Shown here: one piece after another, positions 1 to 7,631 of the stretch
Numbering within the stretch: position 1 is the first letter of the stretch
Layout: each line of letters opens with the position of its first letter
Assembly (NCBI RefSeq): GCF_040732315.1
Contig: NZ_CP160388.1
Span: forward strand, 124,001-188,000
Reading direction: 5' to 3'
Length of the DNA: 64,000 bases
Source of the DNA: Oryzisolibacter sp. LB2S
GTDB lineage: Bacteria > Pseudomonadota > Gammaproteobacteria > Burkholderiales > Burkholderiaceae_C
The notes under the pieces: model-generated
The model's input: only the letters and a program-made list of their open reading frames with translations
Told to the model about the DNA's origin: nothing
The model's database searches: none
Translations under genes and position numbers: made by a program

Positions 1-393
1 GCCGGCCTCCTCCACGAGTGGCAGGGTCTCGGTGTTGTTCGGCGTGCCCACGCAGGACAGCAGCGCCAGCGCGCCGCCTTCGGCAATGAACTTGCGCACG
101 TTGGTCACGCTGCGCTCGGGCTGGTAGCCATCGTCCAGGATGTTGAGCTGCACGCTGCGCCCGTGCACCCCGCCGCGCGCATTGGCCTCGGCGAACGCGG
201 CGCCCGCACCGGTCTGAATGTCCTTGCCGAAGTCCACCAGGGGGCCGCTCAGCGGCGCCGAGCAGCCGATGGTGATGGTGCGGGCACTCACGCCCGGCGC
301 CTCGTTGGCCAGGGCCTGGCCGGTGAACAGGGGCGTGGTTGCCGCCAGCAGCGCGGCGCGTCCGGCATGATGAACGAATTGACGACGTTGCAT
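1..393 (-). CDS. ABC transporter branched-chain amino acid-type substrate-binding protein (N-terminal part)
   Basis: The first 131 residues of a periplasmic binding protein; the gene runs off the left edge. The start ATG is followed by a twin-arginine-like signal (RRQFV near residue 3, hydrophobic stretch, likely cleavage after ALA near residue 29). The mature part opens with ITIGCSAPLSGP and continues with GKDIQTGAGAAFAEAN and VQLNILDDGYQPERS, typical of the Leu/Ile/Val-binding (Peripla_BP_6) family. It would bind a small solute, often an amino acid or aromatic acid, for an ABC importer. No permease or ATPase genes are visible on this side. The ligand cannot be predicted. Confidence 0.85.
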   Translation of the reverse strand, partial: MQRRQFVHHAGRAALLAATTPLFTGQALANEAPGVSARTITIGCSAPLSGPLVDFGKDIQTGAGAAFAEANARGGVHGRSVQLNILDDGYQPERSVTNVRKFIAEGGALALLSCVGTPNNTETLPLVEEAG

Positions 394-596
394 GAAGACT
401 TGTCTCGTTGGATGTGAAAGGTCAACTGTCGCTGAGCCTGTCGCCACGGGCCGTACCCGAGGCGACAGCGCCGCCCGCGCAGACTGGATAAGCTCGACGC
501 CATCCGGGATGCAGGGCTGCGGGGCATTCTAGTGTGCGCATGGCCCGCTTCATGCGCCCGCGCAGGCCCGGGAAAGCCACCCAAACGCTCCCTTTT

Positions 597-620
597 CTGC
601 CTATTGAACTGCCTATTGAA
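597..620. repeat. 12-bp tandem duplication in a leader
   Basis: The sequence CTGCCTATTGAA occurs twice head to tail immediately upstream of the thioesterase ribosome-binding site. The rest of the 238-bp divergent spacer from 394 shows no other recognised feature. Confidence 0.7.
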
Positions 621-631
621 TGGAGTACGCC

Positions 632-1054
632 ATGTCCCTTTGGAAAAAGCCGATCTCGCTGGAACTGCTCACCCAGACCAATGCCAACACCGCAGGCTCG
701 CACCTGGGCATAGAGTTCACCGAGGTGGGCGAGGACTATCTGCGCGCTCGCGTGCCCGTGGACGAGCGCACGCGCCAGCCCTTCGGCATCCTGCACGGCG
801 GCGTGAGCGTGGTGCTGGCCGAGACGCTGGGCTCCATCGGCACCTACTTCGCCTGCCCCGAGGGGCATCGCGGCGTGGGCCTGGACATCAACGCCAACCA
901 CATCCGCGCCGTCAGCAGCGGCTGGGTGACGGGCACGGCGCGGCCCGTGCACGTGGGCCGCACCACCCAGGTGTGGCAGATCGACATGGTGAACGACGCG
1001 GGGCAGATCACCTGCGTTTCGCGCATCACCATGGCGGTGCTGGCCAACTCGTAA
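632..1054 (+). CDS. Hotdog-fold thioesterase (PaaI/MenI-like)
   Basis: A 140-residue single hotdog domain. The motif QPFGILHGGVSVVLAETLGS carries the HGG turn and the downstream catalytic Glu typical of PaaI, YdiI and DHNA-CoA hydrolases. The likely reaction is hydrolysis of an aryl- or acyl-CoA thioester in the cytoplasm. I chose the ATG at 632, not the in-frame ATG at 620, because GGAG sits 8 nt upstream of 632 and MSLWKKPI matches usual family N-termini. It stands alone, convergent with the following diguanylate cyclase gene. The substrate could be 1,4-dihydroxy-2-naphthoyl-CoA or a phenylacetate-pathway by-product. Confidence 0.85.
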   Translation: MSLWKKPISLELLTQTNANTAGSHLGIEFTEVGEDYLRARVPVDERTRQPFGILHGGVSVVLAETLGSIGTYFACPEGHRGVGLDINANHIRAVSSGWVTGTARPVHVGRTTQVWQIDMVNDAGQITCVSRITMAVLANS

Positions 1055-1068
1055 CGCAAGTGCGGTGC

Positions 1069-2235
1069 TCAGCCCAGGGGCAGCGCCTCGTGCGTCTGCC
1101 GTGGGCCGAACCACACGACCTGGTTGCGGCCGCCGGTCTTGGCCGCATACAAGGCCATGTCGGCACGGTGCAGCCACTTGGCGACCGACTCGCCCCTTTG
1201 CAGTTGGGCCGCGCCTATGGAGACCGTCAAACCAACGGCCACGCCATTCGACAGCAACAGCGGCGTGCCCGCAATCTCGGCGCGCAGGCGCTCCAGCGCG
1301 CCGGCACCGTCCTCCATCGTGGCCTGGGTCATGAGCAGCACGAATTCCTCGCCGCCCCAGCGTGCCAGGACGTCGCCGCTGCGAATGCATGCGCTGACAC
1401 GCTCGGCAAAGACGCACAGCACCTCATCGCCCGCGGCATGGCCATGGCTGTCGTTGATGGTCTTGAAGTGGTCCAGGTCCAGCTGGGCGATCAGCAGCGG
1501 CGGCTCGTCACGCTCGCTGCGTTGAACGCGGCCTGCTTCGCGCACCATGATGTCCTGCATGTAGCGCCGGTTGGGCAGGCCGGTGAGCGCGTCGCGCATC
1601 GCCAGGTCGCGCTCGCGTTCGACCGACAGCTTCTGCAGCCGCAGCTTTTCGCGCGCGGCGGAGATGCGCATGTTCAGCAGGGTGCTGCAGGCCATGACCA
1701 CGAAGACCATGATCATGGTCGCCGCCGACATGCGCGGCGACTGCGCACCCGCGCCCGGCCACCAGTGCACCGCGGCCACAGCCAGCGCAAAAACCGTGAG
1801 GCCATACAGCATGACCGACAGCATCTGCCTGCGCGTCAGCCCAAAGGAGCCAAATACCAGGATCACCGCAATGATCGGCAGCACGATGTCTCGCGCGGGA
1901 CCGGCGATGACATAGGCGACCGCGGTGCAGGTGATGGACGAGATGATCTGGAACAGCGTCATCGCCGGGTCGCGCCAGCGCTGGCTGTAGCCGCTGCGGA
2001 TCAGCGCGTACACCATCACCAGGCCGATGCAGCACACCAGGCTCCACCACTGCACCCAGACAAACCGCGTCGTGTCCGGCGCGGTGACCAGCTGCATGAC
2101 TGCGATGCTGCACAGCATCAACAGCGCGGCCATGCCGGTCATGGTAAGGCGGATGCGCTGGTGCGGATCGCGGGTGAGCAAGGCCGTCAGCACGCGCTGC
2201 AAGCGGCGGGTGTGTCGTGACGTCTGCTGGGGCAT
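1069..2235 (-). CDS. Membrane-bound GGDEF diguanylate cyclase
   Basis: 388 residues. The N-terminal half contains about five or six hydrophobic segments (roughly residues 30-185), followed by a linker helix and a GGDEF domain (about 215-375). The active-site motif reads RWGGEEF near residue 294, and an RSGD inhibitory I-site lies five residues before it, so c-di-GMP synthesis with product inhibition is expected. The start at 2235 is supported by GGAAGGGAG just upstream; an in-frame TTG at 2250 overlaps that sequence. There is no EAL domain. The membrane part should act as the sensor, but its signal is unknown. Confidence 0.92.
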   Translation of the reverse strand: MPQQTSRHTRRLQRVLTALLTRDPHQRIRLTMTGMAALLMLCSIAVMQLVTAPDTTRFVWVQWWSLVCCIGLVMVYALIRSGYSQRWRDPAMTLFQIISSITCTAVAYVIAGPARDIVLPIIAVILVFGSFGLTRRQMLSVMLYGLTVFALAVAAVHWWPGAGAQSPRMSAATMIMVFVVMACSTLLNMRISAAREKLRLQKLSVERERDLAMRDALTGLPNRRYMQDIMVREAGRVQRSERDEPPLLIAQLDLDHFKTINDSHGHAAGDEVLCVFAERVSACIRSGDVLARWGGEEFVLLMTQATMEDGAGALERLRAEIAGTPLLLSNGVAVGLTVSIGAAQLQRGESVAKWLHRADMALYAAKTGGRNQVVWFGPRQTHEALPLG

Positions 2236-2609
2236 CCATCTCCCTTCCAATAGGCAACTGCAATGCTGTGCGGCAGCATGGTCTTCATGCCGAAGCCGAC
2301 CAGGTCCTTGGTGCGCAACGGGCCGCCAGCCCTTGTCAGGGCCGTGCCATTGCGCTCGGCCAAGGCGATGTAATAGTTTGCAACATATTGGCGTGCAACC
2401 CGTGGCGCCGGGCGCGCGGAGGGTGTCCAGCCGTGTCGCGTGGGAGACGTTGTCGTGCGCCAGAAAAGGCTAGGCGAACGGCCTGCGGCCCCCGAGCGCA
2501 GGGACGGCGTGATGACCCGGCACATGACAGGCGCATCGCATGTGCAATCTGCCGGGATGCCGCCTGCCTAAAAGGAAAAACGACGCCAGCGCTTATTCTG
2601 AAAGCGTGA
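2236..2609. other. Spacer with a protein-like stretch but no gene called
   Basis: This 374-bp spacer between two minus-strand genes has no convincing gene. On the minus strand about 2395-2240 translates to protein-like sequence (VARQYVANYYIALAERNG, then GPLRTKDLVGFGMKTMLPHS) with no credible start, running into the start of the cyclase gene in another frame. It may be a gene remnant. The right end holds a dispersed repeat copy. Confidence 0.4.
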
Positions 2610-2628
2610 TCAGCTATCTATTTGATAG
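2585..2628. repeat. Dispersed repeat family A (AGCGCTT...AGCTATC type), copy 1
   Basis: The elements CCAGCGCTT and CAGCTATC, followed by an AT-rich TTGATAG tail, recur at seven other places in the window. This copy overlaps the 3' end and stop codon of the adenosyltransferase gene. Confidence 0.65.
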
Positions 2629-3191
2629 TCATCCGCCTGTCGCGCCAGGCGCTCGCTCTTCCAGTACACCTCGCTGCCGCCGTCCATGCGGTTGAGCACG
2701 CGCGCGAGCACGAACAGCAGGTCGGACAGGCGGTTGAGGTACTGGCGCGGCGCGGGGCGCATGGCCTCGCCCTGCTGAAGCGCCACCACGGAGCGCTCGG
2801 CGCGCCGCGCCACGGTGCGGCACACATGGGCCTGGCAAGCCGCGCGCGTGCCCGCGGGCAGGATGAATTCCTGCAGCCGCGGCAGCTCGGCGTTGTAGCG
2901 CGCGAGCGCCTGGTCCAGCTGCAGCAGGCCGTCGTCCTTGAGCAGTTCGTAGCCTGGCATGCACAGCTCGCCGCCCAGGTTGAACAGCTGGTGCTGAATG
3001 TCGATAAGCAGCTCGCGCATGTCCTGCGGCATGGGTTCGCACAGCAGCAGGCCGATGTGGCTGTTGAGCTCGTCCACGTCGCCCATGGCCTGCGGGCGGC
3101 CGCTGGCCTTGGACACGCGCGTGTTGTCGCCCAGGCCGGTCGTGCCGTCGTCGCCGGTGCGCGTGGCAATCTGTGTCAGTCGTTTTCCCAT
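2610..3191 (-). CDS. pduO: PduO-type cob(I)alamin adenosyltransferase
   Basis: 193 residues. It transfers the adenosyl group of ATP to cob(I)alamin to make adenosylcobalamin. The N-terminal ATP-binding motif TRTGDDGTTGLGDNTRVSK (about 9-27) and the C-terminal RTVARRAERSVVAL and YLNRLSDLLFVLARVLN helices are diagnostic of the PduO/MMAB family, and the length fits. The start at 3191 follows AGGAGAAACGCAG; longer in-frame extensions run into a tandem repeat and are unlikely. It is divergent from the D-lactate dehydrogenase-type gene. No B12 riboswitch was recognised upstream. Confidence 0.93.
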   Translation of the reverse strand: MGKRLTQIATRTGDDGTTGLGDNTRVSKASGRPQAMGDVDELNSHIGLLLCEPMPQDMRELLIDIQHQLFNLGGELCMPGYELLKDDGLLQLDQALARYNAELPRLQEFILPAGTRAACQAHVCRTVARRAERSVVALQQGEAMRPAPRQYLNRLSDLLFVLARVLNRMDGGSEVYWKSERLARQADDYQIDS

Positions 3192-3231
3192 CTGCGTTTC
3201 TCCTGATCTTGGGCCGGGGCGCCGATTGTGC

Positions 3232-3288
3232 GCGACATCGGGGTGCGACATCGGGGTGCGACATCGGGGTGCGACATCGGGGTGCGAC
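3232..3288. repeat. Four tandem copies of a 13-bp unit
   Basis: GCGACATCGGGGT is repeated four times without a mismatch (3232-3283), followed by a fifth partial copy GCGAC. It lies in the divergent spacer between the adenosyltransferase and flavoprotein genes, where promoters are expected. Confidence 0.95.
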
Positions 3289-3354
3289 CTTGTTCACGCC
3301 ACCCGCATCGCCCGCAGCCTTCTAGAATTACGGCCCCCAGCCCAGGAGAGCCTT

Positions 3355-4767
3355 ATGACCACTGCCACCCCCAGCGCCCCACAACAGACCCGCCCCGTGC
3401 CACAGGCGCTGCTCGATGCGCTGGGCGCACGCTTTGGCGCGCAATACTCCAGCGCCCAGGCCGTGCGCGAGCAGCATGGGCGTGACGAGGGCTCGATCAG
3501 CGCGCCGCCGCCCGCCGCCGTGGTGTTTGCCGAAAGCACGCAGGATGTGCAGGACGCCGTGCGTCTGGCCGCGCAGCATGGCGTGCCGGTGATCGCCTAT
3601 GGTGCGGGCTCCTCGCTCGAGGGCCATCTGCTGGCCGTGCAGGGCGGCATCAGCATCGACGTGGGGCGCATGAACCAGGTGCTCAGCATCAATGCCGACG
3701 ACCTCACCGTGACCGCCCAACCGGGCATCACGCGCAAGCAGCTCAACGAGGCCATCAAGGACAGCGGCCTGTTCTTCCCCATAGACCCCGGCGCCGACGC
3801 CAGCATTGGCGGCATGGCGGCCACGCGCGCCTCCGGCACCAACGCCGTGCGCTACGGCACCATGCGCGAGAACGTGCTCGCGCTCGAGGTCGTCACGGCC
3901 AGCGGCGAGGTGATCCGCACCGGCACGCGCGCCAAGAAGAGCAGCGCCGGCTACGACCTCACGCGCCTGATGGTGGGCAGCGAGGGCACGCTGGGCATCT
4001 TCACCGAGGTCACGCTGCGCCTGTACCCGCTGCCCGAGGCGGTGAGTGCCGCCATCTGCTCCTTCCCGAGCATCGAGGCCGCCGTGCGCACGGTGATCCA
4101 GACCATTCAGCTCGGCGTGCCCATCGCGCGCGTGGAGCTCATCGACGCCAACAGCGTGCGCATGGTCAATGCACACAGCAAGCTCACGCTGCGCGAGGAA
4201 CCGCTGCTGCTCATGGAGTTCCACGGCAGCCCGGCCGGCGTGCGCGAGCAGGCCGAGACGGTGCAGGACATCGCCCAGGAATGGGGTGGTCAGGCCTTCG
4301 AATGGGCCAGTACGCCCGAGGAGCGCACGCGCCTGTGGACGGCGCGGCACAACGCCTACTTTGCCGCCGTGCAGAGCCGCCCGGGCTGCCGCGCCATCAG
4401 CACCGACACCTGCGTGCCCATCTCGCGCCTGGCCGACTGCCTGCTCGAATCGGTGCAGGAGGCCAACGCCAGCGGCATCCCCTACTTCCTCGTCGGCCAT
4501 GTGGGCGACGGCAACTTCCACTTCGGCTACCTGATCGACCCCGACGACGCCGACGAGCGCGCACGCGCCGAGGCGCTCAACCACCGGCTGGTCGCGCGCG
4601 CGTTGTCCATGGGCGGCACCTGCACGGGCGAGCATGGCGTGGGCATCCACAAGATGGGCTTCCTGCTCGACGAGGCCGGCAGCGGTGCGGTGGACATGAT
4701 GCGCGCCATCAAGCAGGCGCTCGATCCGCAGAACATCCTCAACCCGGGCAAGATCTTCGCGCTCTGA
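3355..4767 (+). CDS. FAD-linked oxidase, D-lactate dehydrogenase (cytochrome)/GlcD type
   Basis: 470 residues, two-domain VAO-type flavoprotein. The FAD-binding domain spans about 55-230, with VIAYGAGSSLEGHLLAVQGG, PGADASIGGMAATRASGTN and VGSEGTLGIFTEVTLRLYPLP as nucleotide-binding motifs. The C-terminal FAD-oxidase domain holds GHVGDGNFHFGYLID and GTCTGEHGVGIHKMGFL, including the metal/substrate histidines of D-lactate and glycolate dehydrogenases. Expected role: oxidation of D-lactate or another 2-hydroxy acid to the keto acid, with electrons going to the respiratory chain. Start ATG at 3355 has CAGGAGAG six bases upstream. The lack of GlcE/GlcF partners favours a stand-alone D-lactate dehydrogenase. 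Confidence 0.9.
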   Translation: MTTATPSAPQQTRPVPQALLDALGARFGAQYSSAQAVREQHGRDEGSISAPPPAAVVFAESTQDVQDAVRLAAQHGVPVIAYGAGSSLEGHLLAVQGGISIDVGRMNQVLSINADDLTVTAQPGITRKQLNEAIKDSGLFFPIDPGADASIGGMAATRASGTNAVRYGTMRENVLALEVVTASGEVIRTGTRAKKSSAGYDLTRLMVGSEGTLGIFTEVTLRLYPLPEAVSAAICSFPSIEAAVRTVIQTIQLGVPIARVELIDANSVRMVNAHSKLTLREEPLLLMEFHGSPAGVREQAETVQDIAQEWGGQAFEWASTPEERTRLWTARHNAYFAAVQSRPGCRAISTDTCVPISRLADCLLESVQEANASGIPYFLVGHVGDGNFHFGYLIDPDDADERARAEALNHRLVARALSMGGTCTGEHGVGIHKMGFLLDEAGSGAVDMMRAIKQALDPQNILNPGKIFAL

Positions 4768-4788
4768 GCCCGGGCTGGCCCGAAGCCC

Positions 4789-4876
4789 TCAGGCCGGCGC
4801 AATGTCCTCGTAGAAGGCGCGCGCGCGCCATGTCCTTGACCGGCAGCATGGTCGTCACGGCGGCATGGGACAACAT
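4789..4876 (-). pseudogene. Remnant of a glyoxalase/VOC-fold gene, truncated and frameshifted
   Basis: An AAAGGAC ribosome-binding site precedes an ATG at 4876 that reads MLSHAAVTTMLPVKDMARAR. This is the first beta strand of a vicinal oxygen chelate protein, where AFYED would follow. In the expected position AFYEDIAPA and a stop are present, but in another frame. The slip lies in the GCGCGCGCGC run (about 4818-4829), which looks one base off. Only about 29 residues of a usual 110-130 remain, so this is a dead stub. Confidence 0.72.
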
Positions 4877-5062
4877 GGTCAGTCCTTTCGCTCGATCTGA
4901 GGGACGGGCGGCCTGCGCGCGCATGCGTGCCAGGCTGGCCCTGGTCGCAGCTTACGCCCACGGCCGGCGCCTTGCCAGTGCAGTGCTGCGCACACAATGG
5001 TTCACATTGCGCGCCAGCGGCTTGCGCTAATCTGGGGCGTTTTTTCAACCTTCAGGACGCAC

Positions 5063-5872
5063 ATGAACACCACCGACATCTGGGATTTCCTGACCACCCA
5101 GGGCACGGACTTCGCGATCAAGCTGGCCACGGCCATTGCGGCCTGGATCATCGGTCGCTGGCTCATCAACCTGGCCGTCGGCCTGATGGGCAAGCTGCTG
5201 CAGCGCGGGGGCAAGATCGACGCCACGCTTGCGCATTACCTCAAGTCCATCACCGGCGTGCTGCTCAACATCGTCCTGATCCTCGCGATCCTGGACATCT
5301 TCGGCGTCAAGACCACCTCGTTCGCCGCGCTGCTGGCCGGCGCAGGCCTGGCCATTGGCGCGGCCTGGAGCGGCATGCTGGGCAACTTTGCCGCGGGCGT
5401 GTTCATGCAGGTGCTGCGCCCCTACAAGGTGGGCGACTTCATCAGCGCCGGCGGTGTGGTGGGCACGGTGACCGAGCTCGGCCTGTTCGCCACCACGCTG
5501 ACCACGCCCGACAACGTGATGACCGTGGTCGGCAACGGCAAGATCTTTGGCGACAACATCCAGAACTTCAGCGCCCTGCCCGTGCGCCGCGTGGACTGCG
5601 TGGCCAAGGTGGCCAACAGCGTGAACCCGCTGGACGCGATTGCGCGCCTCAAGCCCGTGATCGCCGCGATTCCCAATGTGGCCGCCTCGCCCGCGCCGGA
5701 CATCGAGATCCTGGAATTCACGCCCGAAGGCCCCAAGCTCTGCGTGCGCCCCTACACCCACACCGACCATTACTGGCAGGTGTACTTCGACACCCACAAG
5801 GCCATCGTCGAGACCTTTGGCGCCGCCGGCTACCCCGTGCCCGAGACGCCCATGGCCTACCGCAGCGCCTGA
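5063..5872 (+). CDS. Small-conductance mechanosensitive channel, MscS family
   Basis: 269 residues, close to E. coli MscS (286). Three membrane helices lie at about 18-40, 60-85 and 90-125. The pore-lining helix contains the Gly/Ala-rich run AGAGLAIGAAWSGMLGNFAAG, followed by FMQVLRPYKVGDFISAGG, which starts the beta domain. The C-terminal mixed domain ends near residue 265. It should open under membrane tension to release solutes on osmotic downshock. GGA lies eight bases before the ATG. It is a single gene between convergent and divergent neighbours. Confidence 0.92.
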   Translation: MNTTDIWDFLTTQGTDFAIKLATAIAAWIIGRWLINLAVGLMGKLLQRGGKIDATLAHYLKSITGVLLNIVLILAILDIFGVKTTSFAALLAGAGLAIGAAWSGMLGNFAAGVFMQVLRPYKVGDFISAGGVVGTVTELGLFATTLTTPDNVMTVVGNGKIFGDNIQNFSALPVRRVDCVAKVANSVNPLDAIARLKPVIAAIPNVAASPAPDIEILEFTPEGPKLCVRPYTHTDHYWQVYFDTHKAIVETFGAAGYPVPETPMAYRSA

Positions 5873-5894
5873 CGGGGATGCGGTCGCGGCGTCT

Positions 5895-7481
5895 TCAGGT
5901 CTTCAGACCCAGCCGCCGCGCGAGCTTGTGCAGGTTGCTCGAATCCACCTCGAGCGCGCGCGCGGCCTGGGCCCAGTTGCCCTGGTGGCGGTCCAGCGCG
6001 GCCAGCACGGTCTGGCGCTGGCAGGCATCGACGGCCTCGCGCAGCGTGGTGTGGGCCGGCGCGGCATGGGCGTTGGCCGCGGCCGCAGGCGAGGCGCTCA
6101 CGGCCGGCGCCGCGAGCGCGTCGAGGTCGAGCAGCCCTTCCTCCAGCGTGACGATGGTGTTGCGGTCGGCGCCGCGGCTCAGGGCCTTGAGGGCCGCGCG
6201 GCTGATGACATGCTCGAGCTCGCGCACGTTGCCGGGCCAGCTGTAGCGGCGCAGCGCCGCCTGGGCATCGGGTGACAGGCGCAGGCTGCGCAGTCCCAGG
6301 CGGGCGCGGTTGAAGTCCAGAAAACGCCCGGCCAGCAGCAGCACGTCGTTGCCGCGCTCGCGCAGCGGCGGGATGGGCACCGGATAGACCGAGAGGCGGT
6401 GGTAGAGGTCGGCGCGAAACGCCCCGCTGGCCACCTGTTCGCGCAGGTTGCGGTTGGTTGCGGCGATGACGCGCACGTTCACGCGCCGCGGACGATCGGC
6501 GCCCAGGCGCTGGATTTCTCCGTTCTGCAGCGTGCGCAAGAGCTTGGCCTGCACCGACAGCGGCAGCTCGCCCACCTCGTCGAGGAACAGCGTGCCGCCC
6601 TCGGCGGCCTCGAAGCGCCCGGGCCGGTCGTTCACCGCGCCCGAGAACGCGCCGCGCACATGGCCGAAGAGCTCGCTCTCGGCCAGAGACTCGGGCAGGG
6701 CCGCGCAGTTGACATGCACCAGCGGCTGCTGGTGGCGCGGCGACTGCTGGTGCAGCAGGCGCGCGAACAGCTCCTTGCCCACGCCGGTCTCGCCCAGCAG
6801 CAGCACGGGCAGTTCCGACCCGGCGACGATGCCCAGCTCGTGCAGCAGGCGCTTGAGCGCGGGGCTCTCGCCGACGATCTCCAGCTCGCCCGTGCCGCCG
6901 CGCTCCGACGATGCCAGCGCGGCGCCGCCTGCGCCCGAGCCCGTGGCCGCCATGCGCAGCGTGCGCAGCTCCTGCTCCAGGCGCGCCACACGGATCACCG
7001 CCTCGATGAGCGGCACGCTGTACGCCAGGCGCCGGCGCGCGGACTGGCCAAACGTGCCGGTGGCCAGCGCATCGAGCGTCAGCACGCCCCAGGGGCGGCC
7101 GTCCACCTGCAGGCCCACGCCCATGCAGTCGTGCACGGGCAGGGGTTCGCCCACCAGGGTGTCGAGCAGGCCGTCGTAGGGGTCGGGCAGCTGGCTGTCA
7201 TGCTCGAAGCAGGTCACCTCATGGCGCGCCATGATGGCCGCCAGGCGCGGGTGCTGGCCGACGATGAAGCGCCGGCCCAGCGTGTCGCTGACCAGGCCGT
7301 TGACGGCCATGGGGCGCAGGCGCTCGTCCTCCAGGCGCAGCAGCGCCACGGCGCCGCAGTTGAACTGGGCACGCAGCGTGTCCACCAGACGCTGCAGGCG
7401 CACGGCCTGGGGCAGCTCCGCGCCGAGGTCGGCACACAAGGCCACCAGCGCCTCCACGAGCTCCGTCTCTTTCGTGGTCAT
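5895..7481 (-). CDS. norR: NorR, nitric oxide-responsive sigma-54 activator
   Basis: 528 residues in three parts. An N-terminal GAF domain (about 20-165) includes LPDPYDGL and Cys119, in the region that binds the NO-sensing non-haem iron in NorR. A central AAA+ domain (about 202-430) has Walker A GETGVGKE (230-237), the sigma-54 contact loop as GAFSGA instead of the usual GAFTGA, and Walker [15 protein letters not shown] Fis-type helix-turn-helix lies at the C-terminus. On NO binding it should activate the divergent NO reductase gene from enhancers in the shared spacer. Length, domains and neighbour all agree with NorR. Confidence 0.95.
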   Translation of the reverse strand: MTTKETELVEALVALCADLGAELPQAVRLQRLVDTLRAQFNCGAVALLRLEDERLRPMAVNGLVSDTLGRRFIVGQHPRLAAIMARHEVTCFEHDSQLPDPYDGLLDTLVGEPLPVHDCMGVGLQVDGRPWGVLTLDALATGTFGQSARRRLAYSVPLIEAVIRVARLEQELRTLRMAATGSGAGGAALASSERGGTGELEIVGESPALKRLLHELGIVAGSELPVLLLGETGVGKELFARLLHQQSPRHQQPLVHVNCAALPESLAESELFGHVRGAFSGAVNDRPGRFEAAEGGTLFLDEVGELPLSVQAKLLRTLQNGEIQRLGADRPRRVNVRVIAATNRNLREQVASGAFRADLYHRLSVYPVPIPPLRERGNDVLLLAGRFLDFNRARLGLRSLRLSPDAQAALRRYSWPGNVRELEHVISRAALKALSRGADRNTIVTLEEGLLDLDALAAPAVSASPAAAANAHAAPAHTTLREAVDACQRQTVLAALDRHQGNWAQAARALEVDSSNLHKLARRLGLKT

Positions 7482-7496
7482 AAAAACCCTGTTTAG

Positions 7497-7532
7497 GTAA
7501 TTTTCACCGTTTTTGACTTGGGTTAATTTTAC
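7497..7532. promoter_or_regulatory. Two NorR-type enhancer sites
   Basis: Two GT-N7-AC motifs with AT-rich cores lie at 7497-7507 (GTAATTTTCAC) and 7522-7532 (GTTAATTTTAC), centres 25 bp apart, upstream of a sigma-54 promoter. The GT-N7-AC pattern is the known NorR target. Usually three sites are present; I did not find a convincing third. Confidence 0.7.
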
Positions 7533-7574
7533 CTATGTCGGTGTAAACCCTTGATTTACTGCGGTGCAACATGC

Positions 7575-7590
7575 TGGCATCAAGTTTGCG
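7575..7590 (+). promoter_or_regulatory. Sigma-54 promoter of the NO reductase gene
   Basis: TGGCAT-N5-TTGCG matches the -24/-12 consensus TGGCAC-N5-TTGC with correct GG to GC spacing. It is 43 bp downstream of the nearest NorR-type site and 42 bp before the start codon. Confidence 0.75.
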
Positions 7591-7631
7591 TGAAACAGGG
7601 CGTTCATAGTGCAACACGATGGAGGCCCTGC

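Noticed and set aside
3232..3288. Tandem repeats as a CRISPR array
   Set aside because: The units are 13 bp and contiguous with no spacers, and no cas genes are present.
3192..3354. A cobalamin riboswitch upstream of the adenosyltransferase
   Set aside because: The spacer is short, filled by the 13-bp repeats, and no B12-box-like sequence was recognised.
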